A stretch of 64,000 bases of DNA, taken from contig NC_134032.1 in assembly GCF_964204645.1 (NCBI RefSeq), forward strand, positions 5,947,175 to 6,011,174, written 5' to 3'. This DNA is from Tubulanus polymorphus. Taxonomy: Eukaryota; Nemertea; Palaeonemertea; Tubulaniformes; Tubulanidae. This document shows, one piece after another, positions 47,974 through 58,535 of the stretch. Position numbers and translations under genes: made by a program. Numbering within the stretch: the stretch's first letter is position 1; each line of letters opens with the position of its first letter. The notes under the pieces are model-generated. The model made no database searches. It had not been told where the DNA came from and worked only from the letters and a program-made list of their open reading frames with translations.

Positions 47974-49295
47974 GATGTCGAAAGCGGGTGACGATAAGAG
48001 CGATATTCACTCTTATGTGTTGCCATGTTGCAAAGTTTGAAAGATTCTCGTTCTGCTCTGGCTGGTTGGGTCAGCCGTGCCCTCAAACCTGTAATGAGAC
48101 TCGTGAATCAAGTAGTATTGATGCCCTCAAATTATGCAAACAGAAGTTGATGCGTGCCTTTGATAAGTTGCAGTCTACTCATCTAAAATACATCGAGCTA
48201 GTTGATGAACAGCCGGTTGTCGATGAAGAGTCATGGTTTGATTTGTATAATGACTCAGTTATCCGTAAATTAGATGCAATTGATTCTAAAATTCAAAATC
48301 TAATAGATTCCAGTAGTTCCAGAAGATCCGTAGCGTCACAGAAGTCTGCCGGTCCGAAAAAGACTTATCCATACACATTGGCTAAGTTAAGCGTTAGTCA
48401 AGCGCGGCGACGAGCCGTAGATGCTCAGGAAGCAGTGGAGAAAGCAGAGATGCGAGTCGACTTGTTGGAATGTTTTGCGGATGAATTGCCGGTGGAAAGG
48501 GCGCTCGGTGTGCATTGGGACGTTGGATCAGACAGCTTTGTCTTCAAGCAAGTGGGTAAAGGGGGCTTTCCAACCACAAAACGTCGTATCGTGAGTTTAG
48601 TTAGTTCGATTCTTGACTCCCTGGGATTTGTTTCCCCCTTTATCTTGAGGGCAAAAGGCATCACTCAGGAACTTTGGCGTCAAGGAAACGACTGGGACGA
48701 CCCGATAGATGGGGACTTAGCTGATAGATGGCAGAACTGGGTCCAAGAGTTGAAGTGTTTGGCTGGATTTTGTGTTAATCGACATCACATCGACTTGGTA
48801 GTCAGCGACACTGCGGTCGAACTTCACGTATTTGCCAATGCTTCTGAACAGGGATTTGGAGCTGTTGTTTATTTACGTATCATCATACCTAATGGTGAGT
48901 TCCATTGTTCATTTCTCGCTTCCAAAACTCATATAGCACCTGTGAAGTCCCTGACTATCCCTTAGTTAGAGCTAGAGGGCGCTGTCTTAGCTGTCTTAAT
49001 ATGCAACATCTTGGAGGAAGAGCTGCACGATCAGCTGAAATTTCAACGTATTCTCTTCTGGACGGACTCCCTGAATGTCCTCCGTTACATTAATAATAAG
49101 ACTACGAGATTCAAGAAGTTAGTCGCAAATCGGCTGACGAAGATTATGCAGAGCTCGGAGGTTGAGCAGTGGATGCATGTTTCATCTACCATGAATCCGG
49201 CAGATGCATGTACACGTGGTTTGCGTGCGGATGAAATAGCGCAATCTCGTTTTCTAAAAGGGCCTGAAATTTTGTGGTATGACATTGATCAATAG
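47974..49295 (+). pseudogene. Internally deleted BEL/Pao retrotransposon remnant (Gag fragment joined to RNase H)
   Basis: The main frame (47988-48965, 325 codons) starts with a Gag-like acidic and coiled-coil region (residues about 35-165, SIDALKLCKQKLMRAFDKLQ; ARRRAVDAQEAVEKAEMRVD) and passes without a break into a BEL/Pao polymerase segment: ERALGVHWDV, LDSLGFVSPF, WRQGNDWDDP and the RNase H start HVFANASEQGFGAVVYLR. The first catalytic Asp of RNase H is Asn here. A TAG at 48963-48965 interrupts PQLELE-type sequence; the same frame region continues at 49011-49295 with FWTDSLNVLRY and NPADACTRG. Most of Gag, protease and the RT fingers/palm are missing, so it is a dead deletion copy. Confidence 0.8.
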
Positions 49296-51157
49296 CCCGG
49301 TCAAGAAATTGTTCGAGGCCCTGTTCGAAATGAAACTGAAATAAAAAGAGCCATTGTAAATACTTGTGACAGTACAATTGTTGAAAATTCTGTAAATACT
49401 ACAGATTATTTTCGTCACATTTTCATGGGCTTGCATGCTTGCAAGCCCATATTGCTATCACACGGATTGATAAGTTGCTTGGGGAGTCGATAACTTTCGT
49501 TAGAAACTTTCTTGGGCTCTGATATTTACACACATTTAATGCAGTAATAAAATCTAGGTTCCTTCGTATATTGGCTATATCGGTTGTCGTTTTCACTGTC
49601 TTATGATTTAGTTTAATCGTTTTTTGTTATTTCAGCAGCGCATACCGACCTAGGTTGAGCGTGCGTGATAAGTGTTGTAATTGGTATTCATGCGCGGCAT
49701 AGTGCTGCCGACAATTCAATTCATTCTTTACTGACACAATAAAAGATTTACTTTCACGTTTTTGAAAAATTCTTTTAATTTTCTTTTACTTTCATTGGGT
49801 GCTTGCGTTAGCATTTGAAAAATCTCTGTATGAACATTTATATTCTTCATTTTAAGTATCTAAAACTAATTAAAACCCGCTTTTCTATAAAATAAATTCT
49901 GAATTGAATTGAAGACTGGTTCCCTGTCTCTTCCAAGAGCCAGGGGGCGGTAGTCTATGGTGGCAATAAACTTTAGGAGTAAACTTTATCGGATGATCGT
50001 AGTGGATTGTCGTTTGCAACTTATTCTTGCTTAATGTCTTTATTATTTCAAAAAGAAAAATCGTGGCTCCTATCTATTTTCGAGTGCGGCTTCTATGCAA
50101 AATCATTTCAACAAATCCGATACGTAATCTAGCAATTATCTACACGATGATAGATTCCGTCAAGACACTGCAATATTAAAATATAAACTATCCAAAAGCT
50201 TGCACTAACTTGGTCCACGTCTACACTAAAAACATTCTCCGATTCCCAGTCCCCGTGTGTAACATTTGATGTACGATGTACGACAACACCGATCTCTTGG
50301 CTCTTTAAGTAATCAGTTCAAAGTTCGATTAATTCTACTACAGAAATACAAAACCACCAAGCAAGCTTTCAGTACAACCATGTCAGCAAGCCCATTATTA
50401 GGATCTCTTTCTTGTTGTTTCTGATATTGTCGAGATTGAGAAGTTTTCTAGTTGGATGAAGTTACAGCGACATACTGCTTTGGTTCTTAGAGCAGTTACA
50501 AAGTTTGTGAAACATATTCCACTTTTGAACAGGGTATATGGGAATGATATTTCATCCAAATTCTTGCTGTACTCTTTAATGAAGCCCGCTTCATATTTTC
50601 TCGTAAAGGATGCTCGTATGCGGTATTTTTGCCCATGAGATTGATTCACTAAGCTGTGATAATGTCCTTTCTAGGAAAAGTTCTCTAGTGTCGCTTTTTC
50701 GATGGAAAACTGCTACGGGTTGGGGGCAGGCTGAGTAGGGCTAACATCCCCTAGGAAGCAAAATATCAGATTATTCCGCCATACGGTGACTACATAACTC
50801 GCCTCCTAATCACGTTCACTCGTGATATCTTATAACACTCAGGTACTGAACACGTAATTGCCGAGTTACGTCAAATATATTGGCCATTGATAGCACGATG
50901 CGCTGTGAATAGCGTCATTCGTAAGTGATTAGTGTGTCGTGTATGGCCACTTAAACCTGCGGTCACACGAATGGCTGATCTAAGAGCAATTGTTAGATAA
51001 TTGCTCGTAGGGCTGATTTACCAGTCGCCAGGGTAAGTGCTTACACCCGTCGTTTTTTTGTACACTTGGGTCGATTATTTTGGCCCTTTGTTTGTGAAAC
51101 GTTGCAGGAGTACGGTCAAACGTTGGGGTGTCTGCTTTCATTTTTAGTATCCAGGAA
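49296..51157. other. Non-coding, no gene seen
   Basis: A TTGCATGCTTGCAAGCC palindrome lies near 49430-49446. Near 50975-51010 an AGCAATTGTTAGATAATTGC hairpin resembles the 37278-37332 palindrome. Short frames are not recognised. Confidence 0.5.
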
Positions 51158-51815
51158 GAAAGACACCCTAAATATTTGGATGGATATATGAAAGCTATGG
51201 GTACTGGAGTGTTTAATGGGTAGTGTAGTGTGATCTGTGTGCATTTGTGGCCAGCACACAGATTACATTGTTCAATGGGGTTTGGTCCAGGACTCGCGAG
51301 ATTTTCAACAACACGGAAGTAACGCGTAATAAATGATGACTTGAATTGCATTACTACCTACCACCCCTCATTATTGTTGGAAAACTAAACGTTCGGCACT
51401 GACTAAAAATTAGTAATAACATTTTAGAAATGGCCAGAATTTTAACTTAGGTTCTATCTCATTTTTATTTTACAATTGCGATTGGTATAATTTTTTTTTA
51501 AATGGCCGTTAAGGCTTCATATTTCGTCTGCAATTCACTGCAAATAGTTACGCAACTATGCACATTTCAGTGTTTTTGGCAGCTGTACACTCAATCGGCA
51601 CCGTTCGTGACTAGCTTCACTGCGGAATTATCATTAATTAACATCGCCATATCACATCATCAACTTGTATTGTGCCTTAAAACCCTAACGGCCGAAATAA
51701 TTGAAATGCACACACGATTTCTATCATTGAAAATTGAGAGAGTGGCCATGTTTGTATTTGCTGCTTCGCGTAAATTCCCCGCGGTGGCGCAACCGCGCGG
51801 AGTGGGGCCGATACG
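51158..51815 (-). repeat. 660-bp dispersed repeat, inverted copy
   Basis: Reverse complement of 43142-43801, with small indels (an A/T run near 51491-51500) and scattered substitutions. The 123-codon minus-strand frame 50980-51351 starts in it and shares its first 60 residues with the frame at 43603, reflecting DNA identity rather than a protein. Together the pair encloses about 7.4 kb. Confidence 0.8.
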
Positions 51816-51922
51816 TCCAGGGCCATTCACATATATATAGAAGTCGCGGATGATTTGGAAACCGATGCTTTCATCCTCAGGCGGAATAATTTAGCGATAA
51901 CGGTAGCAATTTTGTCGGCGCA

Positions 51923-52466
51923 GAAAGAGAATTGGCTCGGGCCATCCGTAATTTCAATCAAACTGTAATTAACAATTTCCTTCAACAGAAGCAAATTTTG
52001 TGGCACTTTTCACCACCATCCGCCTCACACTTTGGGGGTGTATGAGAGAGATTAGTTAAGTCAGTAAAGAGATCGTTGAAAGCCGTTTTAAAAGAACAAC
52101 AGTGTCACAAACCGTTTGATCAAATCTGTCAACTAAGGGTTTAGCTCGTAGCTCTATTGTTGTCATAGTGTACTGTGCTGTAATCCCCTTTTTACGCTAC
52201 GAATTTCCTGCTATAAACTCGTTCGTATACCTTGTTCTCGTCGCAATACGCCACCAGCCTACTTGACGGACGGATCTCGATGCATAGTTCGCAAACGAAG
52301 TTGTAAGTAATGTAATACATAGATTAATATTTGAATAATTAGACGTCATCTGTTTGTTGTTTGTCTGATATGTAATTTGCATTTTCAGTTAACGGAAGTT
52401 CAATAAAGTATTCCTGTTAAAACCGTTTCGCAGTTACTTCTATGTTATCGCGAGGGCTCTGTCCCT
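51923..52466 (+). pseudogene. BEL/Pao integrase C-terminal fragment plus probable LTR
   Basis: 51923-52074 encodes ERELARAIRNF...LWHFSPP.ASHFGGV then a stop and ERLVKSVKRS; the W-F-x-PP-x-A-x-H-x-GG-x-x-ERL pattern is the end of the BEL/Pao integrase core, where E of the D-D-E triad lies in the ERL motif. About 52075-52130 continues it, and 52190-52466 looks like LTR sequence with AATAAA at 52402-52407. The stop just before the catalytic Glu and frameshifts make it non-functional. Its first 152 bp recur at 58536-58687. Confidence 0.65.
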
Positions 52467-52473
52467 GACAAAC

Positions 52474-52614
52474 AGTAATAGGGAATATGGGGGTTCAGAT
52501 CAAAGGTCGAGTTCATAAAAATGAAAAATAAATCCTCGCACACTCAAATTTATTTTTCATTTTTATGAATTCGCCCTCTCAACCTTTAATCTGAACGCCA
52601 TATTTCCTATTACT
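52474..52614. repeat. Long AT-rich hairpin, copy 1
   Basis: AGTAATAGGGAATATGGGGG... on the left and ...CCATATTTCCTATTACT on the right pair over about 60 bp with few mismatches (other paired words: TTCATAAAAATGAAAAATAA / TTATTTTTCATTTTTATGAA; AACCTTT / AAAGGT). The loop is about 18 bp (CCTCGCACACTCAA). A near-identical hairpin is at 58688-58828. Each one lies 60-70 bp before a zinc-finger ORF. Confidence 0.85.
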
Positions 52615-52661
52615 CTTAAAATATTAATCTAATAACTTCTAAAATCAATTTTAATAAAAAA

Positions 52662-52922
52662 TTGGATATTAAAATGGAAGCAAATAAGTACTACTGTTCA
52701 ACATGTAAAATTGATATAGATAAATCTCAAAAAGCAAGACATAATAAAACTAAAACACACTTAGAAAATAAATTAAAGTTAGAATATAAAGATAATATAT
52801 TAGAAACTAAATTAGATGAATTAGAGAATGAAAAAGAAATATATAAATATGACACATGTAATCAATCATTCAGTAACAAAAGATATTATAAAGAACATTT
52901 AAAATCTAAAAAGTCATATTAG
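52662..52922 (+). CDS. AT-rich C2H2-like zinc-finger ORF
   Basis: An 86-codon frame whose more likely start is the second Met (52674, MEANKYYC), because the other copy at 58893 also starts there. Residues from that Met: a zinc-finger-like CSTCKIDIDKSQKARHNKTK then TH (C-x2-C-x11-H-x5-H), a K/E/N/L-rich charged linker (ENKLKL...LDELENEKEIYKY), and a second, decayed finger (YDTCNQSFSNKRYYKEHL.SKKSY) in which one Cys and the last His are lost. Codons are almost all A/T-ending, unlike the BEL genes next to it. The finger style and composition recall Polinton/virus-like or giant-virus-type mobile elements, but no marker gene supports that. Possibly already a pseudogene; function unknown. Confidence 0.5.
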   Translation: MDIKMEANKYYCSTCKIDIDKSQKARHNKTKTHLENKLKLEYKDNILETKLDELENEKEIYKYDTCNQSFSNKRYYKEHLKSKKSY

Positions 52923-52965
52923 AAATATGAATAATGATATTTTAGGTGAAGATTATTTTGATAAT
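52923..52965. other. Short AT-rich junction before the BEL element
   Basis: Continuation of the zinc-finger module without repeat match in copy 2, then the BEL left edge. Confidence 0.4.
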
Positions 52966-53000
52966 TGTCGTGACTCGCAGAAGAGAGCGCTGCAAAAGGT

Positions 53001-53666
53001 ATGTCCACCTTACTTACCTTACATCATAAATTCGGTAAACTCGAAGAAATTGAGCGAGATCTTGTCAGTGAGTGTACGTTAAAGGGCGCAGCTTTGAGCG
53101 AATTCGTTTCAGCCGGAGACGATGAATTGAATGATAAATTGACAGATATCAATTTTCTCGAATTTGCGTTTAACGAGCTTTTGTCGAAAAATAGGTCCGA
53201 TTCGAACAATGCGGCAACCCATCAAAGGTCGAGAATTTCGTTGCCAAAATTGCAATTACCGAAATTTAGTGGCGATATCCTAGAATGGTCGCCCTTCTGG
53301 GATTTGTTCGAATCTACAGTCGACAACCAACATTCGCTGAGTGACGTCGAAAAGTTCGGTCATCTGAAATGCCATTTAGGCGGTGACGCAAGGCTCGTTA
53401 TTGAAGGTCTGCCTTTAACTTCCGTTAATTATGTTAAAGCTAAACAACTCTTGAAGGATAGATTTGGCGTTTCTCATAAGATAAGCGAGGCCAATTTGAA
53501 CCAACTAGTTGATTTAGAACCTCCAGTCTACAGTTTAAATTCGTTGCGTCGTTTTTATGATAATTTAGAGCTGCATATCCGAAGTCTTGAATCTTTGAAG
53601 GTCGGGGCCGAGTCCTATGGTACACTTCTAGTTCCTATTACCATGAATAAATTGCCCGTGAGGTAA
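53001..53666 (+). pseudogene. gag: BEL/Pao Gag, N-terminal part
   Basis: A 221-codon frame. Residues 81-91 (LPKLQLPKFSG) followed by W96, FWDLFES and LKCHLGGDARLVIEGLPLT are the hallmark of the BEL/Pao Gag core (DUF1759-like). The start, 20 bp after the putative LTR word, is plausible. The frame ends early after NKLPVR with a stop, and homologous Gag continues in another phase at 53708. Gag forms the capsid-like particle that packages element RNA. The frameshift means this copy cannot make full Gag. Confidence 0.8.
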
Positions 53667-53707
53667 AGCGGAACATTGCGCGTGCGAATGGGAGTTGCGA
53701 ATTTGAA

Positions 53708-54255
53708 TTGTCTGTGTTACGTTCTGCGATATTAGATGAAATTAATATTCTCGAGTTCTGCGATACGTCATCAGCCGGAACGATGACGTCACTTCTCGTC
53801 GACAATAATACCGCAAAGAATGTGCATGATTATAATCGTGTGAAGTTTAAATGTCGTTTTTGTCAGTCGAATGACCATTACCCACGGCTTGTGGGCTATA
53901 CGTTGAACCGCAGGCTAGGCTGAATTTTGTTTTACGAAACAAGTTATGTTTCAATTGTCTTGGTGCTCATAGAATGAATAAATGTTCGTCAAAGGGTTCA
54001 TGTAGAGTTTGTAACAAACGACATCATACTAGTATTCATGGGGCGGAATTTCCGGGGCAGTTGAAAGTTCAAGTTCATTCTGTTAATTCGAAAGCTGGGC
54101 CCTCACATCCACCGGTAGCTAAAACTCCACGTGAATTACAACATGGTAAAACGTCTAATAACGTTTCTAATTCAGATTCAGGGTCTTCAGATAAGGCTGG
54201 CATTGATGATCCACCGCCGCCAGTTTCTGAATTTAATCATCTTTCCGTGGTTTAG
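53708..54255 (+). pseudogene. gag: BEL/Pao Gag C-terminal zinc-knuckle region, frameshifted
   Basis: Two frames, 53708-53923 and 53974-54255, in different phases. The first ends with FKCRFCQSNDHYP, a Cys-x2-Cys-x4-His knuckle; the second carries KGSCRVCNKRHHTSIH, a Cys-x2-Cys-x3-His-x4-His knuckle of the type seen before the BEL protease, followed by a Ser/Pro/Asp-rich linker. These knuckles bind nucleic acid. A deletion or frameshift lies between 53923 and 53974. Confidence 0.7.
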
Positions 54256-54569
54256 GGTGGTGTTTCCTCTACTATATATCTGAAGACTGCTGTAGCACCG
54301 GTGGAGAGTGAAGGTACTCACATCGTACTTTCGTTACGTCGGCATTAGTTCGCCAGCTAGGTGTTAAACCTCATAGATTTGAATCCGTTGATTTGAGTGG
54401 GTTCGGTGCTGTCAGTACTGGGTCTAGAGTAGTTGACGTCGTGTGGATCAGTATTACGTGTACTGTTGATAAATCAGTTGTTTCTGTAGAAGCTATCGTT
54501 GTATCGGAGATAACCAGACCACTCAGAGTTTCTAACAGTTCAGTTAATTGCATACCTGAATTTTAAGGT
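54256..54569 (+). pseudogene. BEL/Pao aspartic protease remnant
   Basis: Reading shifts through ALVRQLGV and then a beta-rich segment ending NCIPEF. In this family ALVRQLG follows the active-site loop D-S/E-G. Here only a SEGT remnant with no Asp is visible, and a frameshift lies immediately after it, so the protease that would cut the polyprotein is dead. A stop (TAA) lies at 54564-54566. Confidence 0.6.
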
Positions 54570-55499
54570 TTGAATTTTGCCCATCCGCCGGGGTACAGTT
54601 CTAGTTCCTTTGATATCTCATTACTCATTGGATCTGATTATTACTACCTTTTTGTTCTTGGTAATCAGTTCATTAAATCTGCATGTGGCCCGGTTGCTGT
54701 TCCGTCGAAATTGGGTCATTTAATTGCGGGTCGGTATAACGGTGATGACTTAACCAATTCTGTTCAATTGTCTATAATTGCTGAACCTGACACTTTCGAT
54801 CTCAGACGTTTCTGGTCTCTAGAAACGTTGGGTATAGAGTCACCTACTGACCGAGATACATATTTTCTGGATGAGTTCTGTAGTAAGTCTATCATGTTAG
54901 TAGACGGGAGATACAGGGTTAATTTGCCTTGGAAAGATAATCACGGCATACTACCCACAAATTATAATGTTTCCAAAGCCAGAACTCGCTCTACGGTTCG
55001 CCGCATCGCTAAAACCGAAGGTTTGTTGGAGAAATATAGTGCTGTAATTACTGATCAATTGTCACGTGGGTTTATTGAGCCTGTTGAAATTCCCTCCGTT
55101 TCTAGCACTCGTGAGCATTATATTCCTCATCACCCGGTTTTCAGGCAGTCATCTACTACTCCGATTCGTATTGTTTTCGATTGCAGCTGTCGACAGTCGA
55201 AGTCTTCCGTATCTCTTAATGACTGCCTGGAAGCTGGGTCACCGTTGCTGAACGATATTACTTCTATTTTGATGCGTTTCCGTTTGTTCAATTATGGGAT
55301 TGCCACCGATATCGAGAAAGCATTCTTGCAGATTGAATTAAGTCCTGATGATCGTGATTCAACCAGATTTTTTTGGTTGAGTGACTCTAGCGATCCGGAG
55401 AGCGAGTTTACTATATATAGATTCAAGCGTATCTTGTTCGGGGCTACATGTTCACCCTTTTTATTGAATAGTTGCATTATAAACCATGAGAAATCATGA
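54570..55499 (+). pseudogene. pol: BEL/Pao reverse transcriptase, N-terminal two-thirds
   Basis: A 309-codon frame. Residues 15-90 are the protease-to-RT linker (LLIGSDYY, FWSLETLGI). RT motifs follow: LPWK (119-122), HHPVFR (187-192), RIVFDCS (200-206), TDIEKAFLQIEL with catalytic Asp247, and FKRILFGATCSPFLLN (285-300). The frame stops after NHEKS, and the second catalytic motif, YVDN, is read in another phase at 55534-55545, so a small indel separates the two halves of the active site. The start Met is arbitrary because it is polyprotein internal. Confidence 0.85.
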
Positions 55500-57251
55500 G
55501 AGTGAACTTTCTCAACAACTTCTGAGAGACATATATGTTGATAACATTGTATCTAGTGTTCCTACTGAGTCAGATGCTTTGCGTTTTTTCCACGGTTCTA
55601 GACAAGCTTCTCGGAAGTCAATTTGAATTTACGTTGTTGGTCCTCTCACTCGAAAGAGCTCCAAAAGTTTGCTACTGATCATGGGTATATAGAAAGCTCT
55701 ACTGTCGTGAATATTTTTGGTATCAGTTGGGATGTTGAAAAGGATGAATTGTCTTATGTTCCCAAAGTTTTATCATCTGTTTATCCATGCACAAAACGCC
55801 TTGTCCTACAGAGAGCTGCAACAGTTTATGATCCACTAGGTCTCCTAGCTCCAGTTACGATTCGAACTAAAATGCTATTGCAGGATATTTGGAAGCAAAA
55901 CTTTGACTGGGATGAACCCTTGTCCGTAGAGTTTCGAACTAAATGGCAAACTATACTTGTTGATATTCGTGAGAGTTTAGAGTTGAGTTTCCCTCGTATT
56001 GTAAATTGTCATTTACTGGACGGTACAGATTCACCCGTTGAGTTACATGTTACATGTTTTGTGACAGCAGTATCTCCGCTTATGGAGCCGTTGTTTATAT
56101 CCGTTGTGGAAATGAATCAAGTAATTTTGATTGCAAAAGCTAGGGTCGCACCTGTCAAGGAACTCACGGTTCCTAAACTTGAACTTATGGCCGCGTTAAT
56201 TGGTTCGCGATTGATTAAACATGCTTATGATTCTATATCTGTTGTTATTGATTTACCTGTTGGACTCTTTGCGTGGTCCGACAGTCAAATTGTACTTGGC
56301 TGGCTTTGTTCGAACAAGAAGTTGTCTGCTTTTGTTTCTAACCGTGTAAAAGAGATCAAGTCTCTCGTATCAGTTGAAAACTGGCATTATTGTCCTACAG
56401 CTTTCAACTCGGCTGATTTGTTAACAAGAGGTGGTTCAGTTCAAAATTTGAAGTCCGATTTGTGGCTCCATGGTCCGGATTGGTTGGTCAACGATTTATT
56501 TCGTCCTACTCTTGTTGACACGTCAGCGTTGTTACATTCTGATGTAATTAATGATGATTCTATTCATACGAATCCTATCATAGATGTTCCTGGTTCTATT
56601 GATCAAGTGATCAACATTGATGATTACTCGTCTTTGATTGTATTGTTGAGAGTTACGGCTTATGTCCGTCGTTTTATATTTAACCTGAAGTGTCGTGGTG
56701 ATGGACGCGTCACGCATCAACTTCATGCTTCTGAAATCGACGAAGCGGAATGTTTGTGGATTAAACGGCTGCAAGATGTATCGTATCATGACGTGAAAAC
56801 TAACCTTCTTAATGGTTCGAAGAAACGTTGTTCATTAATCGGTCAACTCCATGTGTTCCTTGATGAAAGGGGTATAATTCGTTGTAAGGGACGCATTCAA
56901 AATTCTTCGTTACCTTCTGATATGAAATGTCCTATTCTTATTCCAAAACATTCTCGCTTAGCCGATTTGATAGCACATGACGCACATTTGAGAGTATTTC
57001 ACCTCGGTGTTCCTGCAACGGTCGCTAAGATTAGAGAAAGGTATTGGATAATACAAATTCGTCAGTTCATTAAGTCTCATGTGCGACGTTGCGTGACATG
57101 CCAAAGGTTACAATCTTTGTCATATCGACGGCCTGATTCTCCTGCGTTACCAGAATTCAGGGTGTCTGAACTACCAGCATTTAGTTATACGGGACTGGAT
57201 TACTGTGGTCCTTTTATTGTTAAGGGCAATGTGAAATGTTGGGTTTGTTAA
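55500..57251 (+). pseudogene. pol: BEL/Pao RT end, RNase H and integrase zinc-binding domain
   Basis: 55500-55622 carries YVDN in one phase. From 55623 a 542-codon frame has the RT tail (YDPLGLLAPVTIRTK, FDWDEPL), RNase H (KLELMAALIGSRL, FAWSDSQIVLGWL), and the HHCC zinc-binding part of integrase (His452/455/460 and Cys490/Cys493), then the first integrase Asp in GLDYCGPF (Asp526). Between about 56046 and 56140 the RNase H stretch that should hold the first catalytic Asp is readable only in another phase, so two compensating indels flank it. A TAA at 57249-57251 ends the frame; the same frame resumes right after it. Confidence 0.85.
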
Positions 57252-58205
57252 TTCACATGCGCGGTTTCGCGCGCTGTGCACATTGAACTTGTTTATAGTA
57301 ATTCTACCGAAGATTTTCTTCTCTCTTTCAGACGTTTCACAGAAAGACGCTCCATACCAAGGCTTCTAATTTCTGACAATCAAACTGCTTTTATTGGAGC
57401 GAACGCTGAACTACGGCGAATTTATCGCGACACCAAAGTACACAATTTTCTTTCTCGGAAAAACGTCGATTGGAAGTTCATAGTGAAACGCGGACCTTGG
57501 TATGGAGGCTTCTGGGAACGGCTGATTGGGCTTACGAAGAGTAGTTTGATGAAGGTACTCGGTAGAACGTCTGTAACTGGTGTCGAGTTGTACACGGTAT
57601 TGTGTGAGATAGAAGCTTGTCTCAATGATCGACCGTTAGTTTACGTATCCAGTGATCTGGAGTCTGAGTCACTGACTCCTTCCCATTTGATGTGGGGACG
57701 ACGCATCACCGCATTGTCAAAATTATGCCCGATCGATAATTTGGAGGATGATGCCGAGTTTGGAAATGATGGGTCAGTCCTAGCCAAAAGGTACTTGCAT
57801 TTAAACAGGCTTCTTGATCATTTTTGGTTGCGTTGGCGCAAGGAGTACTTAACGAACCTTAGAGAATATCATAGGTTTACAGGGGACAATCGTGAGATTG
57901 CTAAACCTGGCTCTGTTGTCATCATACATGATGAAAACGTCCCTCGACTAAGGTGGAAATTAGGAATAATTCAGAAATTGCACAGGGGTAGTGATGGTTT
58001 AGTAAGATCCGCCACTGTCAAAACCGCTACTGGTGTAACTAGTAGGCCCATTTCAAGGTTATATCCACTTGAGATTGATACCACCATTGAAGAGAACAAA
58101 GCTTGTTCAGATCCGGTTGACACAGATCAAGTAGCTTCTAGACCTGTCCGTAGAGCTGCAGAGTTAGCTAAACTTAAGATCAATCAGTATTTTGCTAATA
58201 ATTGA
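57252..58205 (+). pseudogene. pol: BEL/Pao integrase catalytic core and C-terminal domain
   Basis: Same frame as 55623-57251, separated by one nonsense codon. From the Met at 57276, SDNQTAF holds the second catalytic Asp (Asp34) and GGFWERLIGL the Glu (Glu81), so with Asp526 of the upstream part the D-D-E triad is complete. LNDRPLVYV and LTPSHLMWGR (residues about 117-150) and the later LDHFWLRWRKEYL...REYHRF, VVIIHDEN...RLRWKLGII and SRPISRLYPLE are the DUF5641-type C-terminus. Integrase would insert the element DNA. This is the best conserved part of the element. Confidence 0.88.
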
Positions 58206-58301
58206 TAACTAGAGACTATTTTGTATTTGTATGTATTTGTTTGATCATGTTTATATAATGCTCAATTGTTAGTCTATTTCTAGATTTCTTCGCTGGCGGA
58301 G

Positions 58302-58470
58302 TGTCGTGACTCGCACGATAGTGTTTAAGCCCCGTCAACACACATTGAGTTCTCAGTCACAAATCTCAATCGCTGTCACATATCGTTGAATTTCTATAGA
58401 TAAATCAAGATATATCAAGTCATATGTTATGAATAAAACTCAGATCGTGTCTGTATTCCAAGCAGTACTG
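58302..58470 (+). repeat. Probable right LTR of the BEL element
   Basis: Starts TGTCGTGACTCGCACGATAG; it contains AATAAA at 58432-58437 and a following CTGTATTCCAAGCA, where the LTR may end. Only the first 14 bp are matched on the left (52966), so length and end are inferred. Confidence 0.5.
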
Positions 58471-58535
58471 TGTTTCTCTCTATCTCTCTTATGTGGTGTC
58501 GGCGATCTCATACTGGCATGTATTTCACCACATAC

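Larger units (their letters stand above)
52966..58470 (+). mobile_element. BEL/Pao LTR retrotransposon, nearly full length, inactive
   Basis: All BEL/Pao domains occur in the usual order: Gag with DUF1759-type region and zinc-knuckles, protease remnant, RT, RNase H, zinc-binding and DDE integrase, then a DUF5641-type tail. The 14-bp word TGTCGTGACTCGCA occurs at 52966-52979 and again at 58302-58315, where the right LTR appears to start; on the left only this word precedes Gag, so the left LTR seems to be almost entirely deleted. The right LTR, about 170 bp, has AATAAA at 58432-58437; its end is uncertain. Several frameshifts and one nonsense codon make it non-autonomous. The components are listed below. 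Confidence 0.85.

Noticed and set aside
51502-51840. 112-codon open frame
   Set aside because: Lies in the inverted 660-bp repeat; the forward copy does not keep the frame.
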